A stretch of DNA of 64,000 nt, taken from contig NZ_CP042241.1 of the NCBI RefSeq assembly GCF_007833275.1, forward strand, positions 1,674,001 to 1,738,000, read 5' to 3'. Position numbers and translations under genes: made by a program. Under the pieces are notes generated by a model. It made no database searches, was not told the origin of the DNA, and saw only the letters and a list, made by a program, of their open reading frames with translations. Position 1 is the stretch's first letter, and each line of letters starts with the position of its first letter. This DNA comes from Salarchaeum sp. JOR-1. GTDB taxonomy: Archaea; Halobacteriota; Halobacteria; Halobacteriales; Halobacteriaceae. This document shows, in pieces, positions 56,422 to 64,000 of this stretch.

Positions 56422-58542
56422 ATGACGAAAACGGAATTCGAAGCGACAGTCGAGTTCGATGACGGCAGCACAGCAGAGTTGGAAATGGCTGCTGACAAAT
56501 CGTGGGACAGCTTCCTGAATTACTTCGGTGACGCTCAGCACGTCTATTGCGTCACGTACAGTCAGTCCCCGGCATTCATCTACAAGATGTTTCAGAATCA
56601 AGACCTCTCAGTGGAGACGCTGGAGGTCATCGTGGGTGACAACCAGCACGACGATTATCGGCGCTCACTGAAGAACACGAGCAACGCCAAGAAAATCGCC
56701 GCCCAACTGGAGTCACTTCGTCGCAACGACGAGCTTCTCATCCATACTGTCGATTCCGCTCGCGTTCTCCTTCATACGAAACTCTACATCGTCGAAAACC
56801 AGGACGGGTCGCGGACGCTCATCTGTGGGTCGGCGAATCTGTCCAAGCAAGCCTGGCAAGGGAGCAAACAGACGAACGTCAATATCGCTTGGCGGACGGA
56901 CGGGGACACGCCCGTTGATGAGTGGTTCGAGCGGCTTTATGCGGTCCACAAGGATTACGCGACGCCGTTTATGGAAGATCTCACGGAAGAAATCGAGGGG
57001 GCGGACTCGGCAGACGAAGAGGCGAAGATCTACGACATCTGGCTGGGTGGGGATGAGTTCAGTGATGATCCCGTTGCCGAGTTGAACGCCCGGCTCGACG
57101 ACGCAGTTGATGAAGACCAGGTCAATACGTACAACGTCGTTACTGAGTCCGAAGAGGCGGAGAATGCAGTAATGGCCGCCGAAGACACCGACACTGACCC
57201 GACCGAAATCAGTCAGGACAAGCGCGTGCGCCTTTCCCCGCAGGGCCTGGAAGACGCGATCTCGAATCTGGACGGTACGCTGTCGGCCAATAACATCCGG
57301 ATTAACGATGGCGAGATCGTGGCGACGCCAGCAGGGATCGCGCGGTACAAAGAGACATTCACCGGGTATCCTGATCTCAATGTCGATAGAGAGGAGAAAA
57401 CAGTCGGGCTGCGGGTTGATGACTCCGTCCTCGAATTAACGGCTCCCCTCCCGGACGATCCGAAGGAAGTCGCTGACGCGCTCGACCTGATCGAGGACTA
57501 CGTCGAAACAGTCGGCGAATTCGGAGAGACACGGACGACCAAGGAGACGCGCGCGCACTTCTACGAGGGGGTGATCTACTTCTGCTGGGCGCCGTTCGCC
57601 AACTACTGCGCCCACCACTACGCCGAATACGAATCCGCGGAGCTCGACAAGGACCTGCCGTTCCTGTTCCTTCACGGCGACAACGACAGCGGGAAAGGCA
57701 TGTTCCTGCGGTTCGGGGCCCGGCTCATCTCGAACGGGTACGTACAGGAGGTCACGACCGGAGACGACTTTGTCAAAAACAACATCGAGCGTGCTCGTGC
57801 GTCGGACACTGTTTTCCCGTACATCGTTGACGACGTGGCGAAGTCGAAGATCGACCGGGACATCATCAAGTCGTACTGGGAGGGCAAGTGGGATGGCTCC
57901 ATCCAGATGCCGACGTTCATTTTCTCCTCGAACGATTCGACGAAGCCGAAATCCGAGCTTCGGACCCGTATGAAGACGCTGGATTTCAACGTCAACTTCT
58001 CCGAGCTGGAAAAGGATGAACGGGAAGCCGCCGCGCAAATCGCGGGCCAGGCGGACAGTTGCAATTTGTTCCCGTGGTTCGCTCACCTGTTCTTACAGCG
58101 GGACATCACGCTTCCCGACCAGGCCGACCGACTCGCAGATGCTCGTGATGTGTTCGCGGAGCTGTACGCGTACGCCGACAAGGAACCACCAAAGTATGTC
58201 CCGCTGGAGAAGCCCGCAGAGCAGAAGCACGATCCCGGCCGGCGAAAGTGGATCAGTGCGCTCTCAGATGACCTGTGCGAGCTCGAATTCAAAGACGACG
58301 GGCGCGTCGTTGCAGATTTCTCGGCACATCTGGACCAGCAGAATTGCTGGGAATTCCAGAAAGCGACCCCGGCACACATCCGAGCGAATATTTACGGCGC
58401 CGCGGTGCAGTTCGAGAGCGCAGATCGCTTCCGGGGTTGGATTGATGACCCCGGCGTCATCGATGATGCACGAGGGGAGTCACAAAGAGCTGCTGACGAC
58501 AGCGGCGTCTTATCGCGGGTCACACGGCTCGTTCGTGGGTAA
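56422..58542 (+). CDS. PLD-family nuclease fused to an SF3-like ATPase
   Basis: A 706-residue protein. The N-terminal 200 residues are a phospholipase-D-type nuclease with one HKD motif: LLHTKLYIVENQDGS and ICGSANLSKQAWQG (H-x-K then G-S-x-N, about residues 117-146), so it probably works as a dimer. After an acidic linker, residues about 380-600 form a P-loop ATPase: FLFLHGDNDSGKGMFLRF (Walker A with Gly where Ser/Thr is usual), VFPYIVDDVAKSKID and TFIFSSNDSTKPKSELRTR (an Asn/Arg sensor region), like SF3/primase-helicase ATPases. It follows ago by 63 bases. The altered Walker A may reduce ATP hydrolysis. Confidence 0.8.
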   Translation: MTKTEFEATVEFDDGSTAELEMAADKSWDSFLNYFGDAQHVYCVTYSQSPAFIYKMFQNQDLSVETLEVIVGDNQHDDYRRSLKNTSNAKKIAAQLESLRRNDELLIHTVDSARVLLHTKLYIVENQDGSRTLICGSANLSKQAWQGSKQTNVNIAWRTDGDTPVDEWFERLYAVHKDYATPFMEDLTEEIEGADSADEEAKIYDIWLGGDEFSDDPVAELNARLDDAVDEDQVNTYNVVTESEEAENAVMAAEDTDTDPTEISQDKRVRLSPQGLEDAISNLDGTLSANNIRINDGEIVATPAGIARYKETFTGYPDLNVDREEKTVGLRVDDSVLELTAPLPDDPKEVADALDLIEDYVETVGEFGETRTTKETRAHFYEGVIYFCWAPFANYCAHHYAEYESAELDKDLPFLFLHGDNDSGKGMFLRFGARLISNGYVQEVTTGDDFVKNNIERARASDTVFPYIVDDVAKSKIDRDIIKSYWEGKWDGSIQMPTFIFSSNDSTKPKSELRTRMKTLDFNVNFSELEKDEREAAAQIAGQADSCNLFPWFAHLFLQRDITLPDQADRLADARDVFAELYAYADKEPPKYVPLEKPAEQKHDPGRRKWISALSDDLCELEFKDDGRVVADFSAHLDQQNCWEFQKATPAHIRANIYGAAVQFESADRFRGWIDDPGVIDDARGESQRAADDSGVLSRVTRLVRG

Positions 58543-58547
58543 CACAA

Positions 58548-60608
58548 ATGGTTGAACACGCATCTCACCGGGAGTTTGACGGGACGTTAGTCACGGCATC
58601 ATTCGGGAGCGAAACCGTCGAACGGACAGCGCGGGAGGAATACCGTACGCTCCTCGACGAGCACGATTCTGAGGAAGTACTCGTCATTACGGGGGCACCG
58701 ACGAGTACGGACACGTTCCGGGAGACGTTAGGTGCGGAGTTGCCGGGTGCGGCGACGCCGTACGTGACGTCGCTCGTCGTGCATGCGACCGATGTCGTTA
58801 ATCAGACCGATGACCGCGTGATTCTCTCTGACGCGCTGCGGCGAGAACTCCTCCACCGGTTCCTCGCTGACTACGAGTGGGAGACAGAGTACCTCCAGCG
58901 GGCGTCTGACCAGCCGTCATTCATCGAAGACGTGGACGCGGTGATGAGCACGATCTCCTGGCAAACGGTCGCCCCTGACGAAACCCCGGAACTCCGTGAC
59001 ATCACTACTGCGCTTGACGCGTTCCATGATTGGCTCGCTGAGCACGATCATATGGAGCGCGGCCAACTCATCTCGGAAGCGCTCGATGTCCTCTCAGGGG
59101 ATGACCGCGACGATGTCGTCGATTTCGAGGCGGTGCTCGCAGTCGAGTTTGAGGAGTTCTTCCCGCTCGACCGTGCGTATCTCGACGCGCTCGCAGGGGA
59201 CTGTGAGATCGTCTGTATCGCCGAGGAGAACGCGAGTGTGCGCCGCACGTGGGTCGAGACAGGCCCTATCACGGAGTACGTTTCGTTCAGCGAGTCGCGC
59301 CGCGGGGCGTCGGAGACACCCTTAACGCGGCCGGCTGCCACGGCAGCGTATTTCGCCGATGAGGCGGTTCCGGCAGACCCAGAGACGGGGTCGGTGTCCG
59401 TCCTCGCTACAGACTCCAGTGACGAGCAACTCGCCGAGGTCGCCAACGAGATTGAAGACCTTGTCGCGCGGTCGGACTGGAGCTACGACGACATCGCTGT
59501 CGCCACGAAACAAAGTGGGAGTACGGTTACGGACACGATCGAAGCGCTGGAGCGCGCTGGGGTTCCAGCGGAATCGATGACTGTCACTGGGTTTGGTGAC
59601 GATCCTGCGATTCGGGAACTCCTCGCTGCCGTCCGGCATCTCGCAGCGGACGGGGAGGATGACGTGCCCGACCACGGGCCGGACCTCGATACGGAGCGCT
59701 TGGAGCGCGTCCGCGAGATGGACAGCCTCGAAGAGGGGATCCGTTGGTGGGCGACAGACTCAGGGTTGAAAGAACGGATCGCGGAGCGAGCCTCACCCTT
59801 GGATGCGCGCTCGCAGTTCGGGAACGTCCGGCGGGCGTTCCGAATGGCCGAGTTCCTCGACGACACCGGGTTCCTGGACGCGACCTGGGAGTCCTTCGAG
59901 GCGATGCTCGAACGCGCCCACGAGTACGCCCCGCAGCAGAACCAGACGAGTGCGACGGACCTCGACGGTGGCGTCCGCGTGGACCACCTGCAAGCTATCA
60001 AGAACGAGTCGTTCCGCGCGGTGTTTCTCGTGAATCTCGTCGATAGCGAGTACCCGGGTGACCCGTTCCTGACGCGGTTGTTCCCGACCGAGCGGGTTGC
60101 GTCGATGCCGGACTACCCTGGTGTCACGGACCTCGACGAAGGGGACGTGGATGCGACGTTCCCGACCGAATCGACGGCGTCGAGTCGGCCGTTCGCGCGG
60201 TATCACACGGAACACGCGCGGCGACGCCTGGCGATTGGGGCTGGCGCTGCGGACGAGCACCTGTACTGTTGTCTGTACGAGTACGAGGACACCGCGTTGG
60301 AAGAGCGTGCGCAGGCGTCGCGGTTCCTCACGGCAGCGTATGATGACCTCCCGTGGGTGTCTGAGGCCGACGAGCCACGGATCACGAGTGAGCAGGCAGC
60401 AGAAGACTATCTGCTGTCGCGGGTTGATGACGCGCTCGCTGAAGTCCGCCGCGCGAACAGCCAGGATGTGACCGTGTCGCTTGACGAGGTCGAAGCGGAA
60501 CTGGGGGAGATCCAGGATGTGCTTGACGAGAGTGGCGAGCGCGGTGAGGAGCTTCGGAAGGCGTTGCGTGCGCGTGTCGAGTTCGCTAACGGGGAGGTGC
60601 GACGATGA
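58548..60608 (+). CDS. AddB/RecC-like inactivated helicase subunit
   Basis: A 686-residue protein laid out like an SF1A helicase without a Walker A. The N-terminal P-loop position reads VTASFGSETVERTAREEY. Later helicase elements remain: DVVDFEAVLAVEFEEFF, YDDIAVATKQSGSTVTDTI, and a motif V-like VDHLQAIKNESFRAVFLVNL followed by SEYPGDPF. This pattern fits AddB/RecC-type partners that scan DNA beside an active helicase. It starts five bases after the PLD gene and overlaps the Cas4-like nuclease gene by four (ATGA). The AddA-like helicase and nuclease follow, so the three probably form one complex. Confidence 0.75.
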   Translation: MVEHASHREFDGTLVTASFGSETVERTAREEYRTLLDEHDSEEVLVITGAPTSTDTFRETLGAELPGAATPYVTSLVVHATDVVNQTDDRVILSDALRRELLHRFLADYEWETEYLQRASDQPSFIEDVDAVMSTISWQTVAPDETPELRDITTALDAFHDWLAEHDHMERGQLISEALDVLSGDDRDDVVDFEAVLAVEFEEFFPLDRAYLDALAGDCEIVCIAEENASVRRTWVETGPITEYVSFSESRRGASETPLTRPAATAAYFADEAVPADPETGSVSVLATDSSDEQLAEVANEIEDLVARSDWSYDDIAVATKQSGSTVTDTIEALERAGVPAESMTVTGFGDDPAIRELLAAVRHLAADGEDDVPDHGPDLDTERLERVREMDSLEEGIRWWATDSGLKERIAERASPLDARSQFGNVRRAFRMAEFLDDTGFLDATWESFEAMLERAHEYAPQQNQTSATDLDGGVRVDHLQAIKNESFRAVFLVNLVDSEYPGDPFLTRLFPTERVASMPDYPGVTDLDEGDVDATFPTESTASSRPFARYHTEHARRRLAIGAGAADEHLYCCLYEYEDTALEERAQASRFLTAAYDDLPWVSEADEPRITSEQAAEDYLLSRVDDALAEVRRANSQDVTVSLDEVEAELGEIQDVLDESGERGEELRKALRARVEFANGEVRR

Positions 60609-61510
60609 GCAACGTGTCCCTCTCTCCGTCACGGTTGGCGACGTACGCGACGTGTCCCCGACAGTACGACTACAGTTACGTCCAGGACGTGAACGCGCCG
60701 GATCGCACCGAACTGTATCTCAACCAGGGGACGATTTATCACGAGACGATCGAGGAGGTGTGTGACGCGACCGACGCAGACGACTCGCCGGAGACGATCC
60801 ACGAGCGCGCGATGGACATCTTCGACGCGAAGTGGGCCGAACACAGCACCCCGGCGGATTACGAGTCTGAGGCGCACCAGGAATACCAGCGTGTGGAGAA
60901 CCGCGCTGGGATCAAGGCGTTCTTCGATCCGGATGGTGGCGACGGCATCGATCACGCTCGCCAGTCGGTCGCCACTGAGTGCTGGGTGGAGTGCGAACGC
61001 GATTGGCGTGCGCTGCACGGGAAAGCCGATAACGTCCTTCGAACGGAGGACGGGCTTCATGTCATCGACTACAAGCGGAATACCCGCGGTGTGCTGTCGT
61101 CCGGGACAGCAGAGTATCTCGGTGACCACCTCGATGGGGAGGGCCACGAGCCGAAGCGTGTCCGGAATGCGTTCCAGACAGCGGTGTACATCGAGGGCGT
61201 CAAGAACGAACCGTTCTACGAGGACGGGATGGGGGTCCGGTTCAGTTTCTACGGGTTGCTCAACAGTACGTCCTTCGAGAGTACGCCGACAGGGTACGAG
61301 GTGTCTGCCCGTGGGTATCCGCGGGAAACCACGGACATCTACGACGAGCACTACGACACGATCTGGGCGCTCATTCGTGCCGCGCACGACGGTATCACGA
61401 GCGAATCTTACGAGCCGGAGCCGTTCGACCTCATCAACGAGGAGGCGTGTCCGGACTGTGAGTATCGGGAGATGTGTGCTGACCGCCTCTCGGGGGAGGT
61501 GCGACGATGA
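60605..61510 (+). CDS. Cas4/RecB-like PD-(D/E)XK nuclease with Fe-S cysteines
   Basis: A 301-residue nuclease of the PDDEXK_1 group. It shows LSPSRLATYATCPRQYDY (first cluster Cys), GTIYHETIEEV (His), LHGKADNVLRTEDG (Asp), HVIDYKRNTRG (D-x-K of the active site) and FQTAVYIEGV (motif with Gln/Tyr). A C-terminal CPDCEYREMC completes a likely 4Fe-4S site, as in AddB nuclease domains and Cas4. Because the preceding AddB-like protein lacks a nuclease domain, this gene may supply it as a separate polypeptide. It is coupled by ATGA overlaps to the genes on both sides. Confidence 0.85.
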   Translation: MSNVSLSPSRLATYATCPRQYDYSYVQDVNAPDRTELYLNQGTIYHETIEEVCDATDADDSPETIHERAMDIFDAKWAEHSTPADYESEAHQEYQRVENRAGIKAFFDPDGGDGIDHARQSVATECWVECERDWRALHGKADNVLRTEDGLHVIDYKRNTRGVLSSGTAEYLGDHLDGEGHEPKRVRNAFQTAVYIEGVKNEPFYEDGMGVRFSFYGLLNSTSFESTPTGYEVSARGYPRETTDIYDEHYDTIWALIRAAHDGITSESYEPEPFDLINEEACPDCEYREMCADRLSGEVRR

Positions 61511-64000
61511 GCGACGACGAGCATCCATCATGGTACCCGGTTCCGGAGGAGGACATCTCTCCGGAGACCCAACAGCAGGCGATCATCGACTCCGACGCCT
61601 ATCCAATGCGGGTCTTGGCCGGGGCGGGGACGGGGAAGACGTTCACGATGGTGCGGAAGATCGAGTATCTCATCGACGAGGAGGACGTGTCTCCGGATCG
61701 GATTCTCGCGTTGACGTTCACGAACAATGCCGCGGATTCGATGCGGGAGAAGCTCAACGCGAAACTCGGGGCGGCCGGCTACGACATCGATGCGTACACG
61801 TACCACTCGATCTGCAACGAGATCCTCACCGACTACGCCTACGAAGCGGGGCTCGACCCGGACTTCGAGGTGGCGACGGACGCTGAGAAGTACGCCATCG
61901 TGCTGGATGTTCTGGACGACATCGAGTATCGCTCGGTCAAACCCAACGTGTATGGGAGTGACGGGTACGCGTCGGGTGCGGCGTCGAAGCTGCTCAACTT
62001 CATTGGCTCGATGAAGCGCAGCGGCATTACGCCCGACGACATCGATGCCTTCCTCGGGCCGGCTGACCGTGTCTACGAGGCCGCCGAGCTTTCCGAGCGT
62101 GTCGAGGCGATTGCCAGCGATCATCTGGGTGGCCGTTCCGTGTCGAGCGTGCTGGACTCGCTCCCTGACGCACGCGCTGACCTCGTCAACGAACGTGACG
62201 AGTTGGGGACGGAGGGAATGGAAGCCAGCGTGCGCGACTTCTTCGACCGACTCGTGGATCTCTGCGACGCGCTGGAAGCGGCGTTCGAAGCCCACGAGGC
62301 GGGTGACCGGGAGTTACCGGAGAACGCGTATAAGCTCCCGAAATACCTGCTCGGCGGTTACGCGAGTGGTGCGCCGAAAGGGATTCCGGACGATCTCGAC
62401 CTCGAACTCACGGGCCATCTCGCTTCGTTCCTCTCGGACTGTCTCACGGCCCGTGACCTCACCGCGGGCTACGCGGCGTACGAACGCGAACTCGACGAGC
62501 GGAACCTCATTGACTTCGATGGGCTCGTCGTGGAGACAGCTGCCCTGATGGACTCGCCTGTCGGTGAGGAGATCGCTGACAGGTGGGACTACGTGTTCTG
62601 CGACGAATTCCAGGACACGGATCGCCTCCAGTTCGACCTCGTCACCTCACTCGTCACTGAGGACAACCTGTTCGTCGTCGGGGACGACGACCAGGCGATC
62701 TACGAGTGGCGCGGCGCACACGTCGCCAACATCACCGACGAACTCGACGCCGCGTTCGACGCACTCACCGACAAACCCCTGGAGGAGAACTTCCGGTCTC
62801 GACAGCCGATCCTCGACCTGGCGAACGAGGCGATCACGAAACTCGACCACCGCGAACGACACAAGACCCTGACCCGCGTCGACGAACCTGAATACGACGG
62901 GGACACTGTCGCAACCGTCGAACTGCCAGACGATGATGCGGATGTGGACGGCGCAGGCCAGCTTCGCACCGTCGTCCAGAATTTGCTGAGTGGCGCCGCA
63001 GACGCTCTTGACACGGCATACGATCCGGGCGATATCGCGCTGCTCGTCCGGAAGAACGACCACGCCACACCCATCATCGAGGAATTCGAAGACGCCGGCA
63101 TCCCATACCAGGTGGCCGGCGATTTGGCCACAGAATCGGTCGGCGTCGGGACTGTCACGGCCTATCTGAAAGCGCTCGCGCGACCCGAAGACGAGGTGAG
63201 TTGGAATCGCGTCCTGCAAATGCGGTACCGCGTGTGCGACACGGACCTCCGTACCCTCAACACGGGCGACGAGCCACTCGTAGACACACTCCGGGAGACA
63301 CCGCTTGACGAGTTCGAGGAGCCCGACCGCGTCGCGGAGGCGCGCGATCACGTCACGGAACTCCTCGAGATTCGAGACTCGGCGTCGCTCAGCCACCTGT
63401 ACCGTGAACTCACGGACCTCACGAACATCGAGTGGTACCTCAGCGAGCAGGAGCGCCGCGATCTCGCGCAACTCGAAGACGTCATCGAACAGTACGGCGA
63501 CAGTGCCGTCCAGCCGCCACTGACTCCGGAGTTCATCGACTCGCTCGAACACTACGACTCGCTCTTCGACGAGAGTGGGTCCACTCCGACGAGTCAGCCG
63601 GACGTCGCCGGCGATGCAGTGAACGTGATGACCATCCACAAGAGCAAGGGCCTGGACTTCCCGGTCGTCCTCATCCCACAAGTCACGGCCGACGAGTGGG
63701 CACCGAGTTCACGGACGTACGACGCGCTCGAGACAGGCCTATCGGATGGCGCGACCGCGGCATTCGACGAGGATTACCTCACGCGCGATGCGAGAGAAAC
63801 ACGACGCGTGTTCCACGTCGGGATAACGCGCGCCGAAGACATCCTCGTCTTGCAGGGCGACTACGAGGACGACGCCGACGCTGATGAGGAGGGTCATCCC
63901 ATGACTGATGTGGTTCGAGAGATGCTGCCGCCCCGGATTCCGTGGCAACCGGAACGTGGCCATCTCCCAATTTGGGCTGACGTGCAAGAGTGCCTCCCAA
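61507..64000 (+). CDS. UvrD/AddA-like SF1A helicase (3' end outside window)
   Basis: The frame opens with MSDDEHPSWYPVPEED and stays open to the right edge, giving at least 831 residues. SF1A motifs: VLAGAGTGKTFTMVRKI (I), ILALTFTNNAADSMREKL (Ia), YVFCDEFQDTDRLQ (II, DExQ), VGDDDQAIYEWRGA (III), LEENFRSRQPILDLANEA (IV), VMTIHKSKGLDFPVVLIPQ (V) and TRRVFHVGITRAEDILV (VI). It is a 3'-5' DNA translocase of the UvrD/Rep/AddA class and the active motor for the AddB-like and Cas4-like proteins just upstream. Its start overlaps the nuclease stop by four bases. Whether it ends in its own nuclease domain cannot be seen. Confidence 0.9.
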   Translation, partial: MSDDEHPSWYPVPEEDISPETQQQAIIDSDAYPMRVLAGAGTGKTFTMVRKIEYLIDEEDVSPDRILALTFTNNAADSMREKLNAKLGAAGYDIDAYTYHSICNEILTDYAYEAGLDPDFEVATDAEKYAIVLDVLDDIEYRSVKPNVYGSDGYASGAASKLLNFIGSMKRSGITPDDIDAFLGPADRVYEAAELSERVEAIASDHLGGRSVSSVLDSLPDARADLVNERDELGTEGMEASVRDFFDRLVDLCDALEAAFEAHEAGDRELPENAYKLPKYLLGGYASGAPKGIPDDLDLELTGHLASFLSDCLTARDLTAGYAAYERELDERNLIDFDGLVVETAALMDSPVGEEIADRWDYVFCDEFQDTDRLQFDLVTSLVTEDNLFVVGDDDQAIYEWRGAHVANITDELDAAFDALTDKPLEENFRSRQPILDLANEAITKLDHRERHKTLTRVDEPEYDGDTVATVELPDDDADVDGAGQLRTVVQNLLSGAADALDTAYDPGDIALLVRKNDHATPIIEEFEDAGIPYQVAGDLATESVGVGTVTAYLKALARPEDEVSWNRVLQMRYRVCDTDLRTLNTGDEPLVDTLRETPLDEFEEPDRVAEARDHVTELLEIRDSASLSHLYRELTDLTNIEWYLSEQERRDLAQLEDVIEQYGDSAVQPPLTPEFIDSLEHYDSLFDESGSTPTSQPDVAGDAVNVMTIHKSKGLDFPVVLIPQVTADEWAPSSRTYDALETGLSDGATAAFDEDYLTRDARETRRVFHVGITRAEDILVLQGDYEDDADADEEGHPMTDVVREMLPPRIPWQPERGHLPIWADVQECLP

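Overview
The window looks like a chromosomal or megaplasmid defence island of a haloarchaeon. The predicted proteins are very acidic (Asp/Glu-rich, few Lys), G+C is mostly around 60%, and several genes carry a TATA-like box about 27-30 nt upstream of the start codon with no Shine-Dalgarno, as expected for leaderless archaeal transcripts. Many families here, such as the NgAgo-like Argonaute and the HRAMP proteins, are known mainly from Halobacteria. No rRNA, tRNA, CRISPR array or transposase was seen.

Layout. (1) 1-3.0 kb: accessory genes, including a partial HAD-like protein, an ADP-ribosylglycohydrolase, small unknown proteins and a CBS-HEPN-like fusion. (2) 3.4-9.0 kb: an HNH protein and a tightly coupled minus-strand operon with Cas7-like and Cas5-like RAMP proteins, an uncharacterised protein, a zinc-binding small protein and a DEDD exonuclease. 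This matches the derived, array-less class 1 CRISPR relative called HRAMP. A small HTH gene diverges from it across a long inverted repeat and a hairpin-rich leader. (3) 9.0-24.3 kb: a complete type-1-like BREX system in the order brxE-like, brxA, brxB, brxC, [Mrr-like endonuclease on the opposite strand], pglX, pglZ, brxL. (4) 24.3-36.9 kb: a phosphoesterase carrying an undescribed N-terminal domain, a PIN-like pair, an HNH protein, a YhaO/YhaN-like (SbcCD-related) pair, a second DEDD exonuclease, a tandem-HTH zinc-ribbon regulator and an unknown gene. (5) 37.1-46.9 kb: one gene of 3,266 codons joining an SF2 helicase to a DUF4011-SF1 helicase-MTES_1575 nuclease-DUF3320 protein, with zinc fingers and a PH-like domain. 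(6) 47.0-53.4 kb: an McrBC-type restriction system with two EVE/PUA-like domains in McrB, and an AAA ATPase. (7) 53.7-64.0 kb, diverging from (6): a long Argonaute with an N-terminal OB-fold, then a PLD nuclease-ATPase fusion, an AddB-like protein, a Cas4/RecB-like Fe-S nuclease and a UvrD/AddA-like helicase cut off by the window end.

How they may work together. BREX and McrBC act on DNA modification state. HRAMP and Argonaute are probably nucleic-acid-guided. The giant helicase-nuclease, the SbcCD-like pair and the Ago-linked helicase-nuclease module process DNA. The least conventional units are the Argonaute/AddAB-like operon, the HRAMP operon with its structured leader and operator, the giant fusion protein, and the small domain shared by that giant and the BREX-flanking phosphoesterase. 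Functions are inferred from motifs read by eye; no database search was run.
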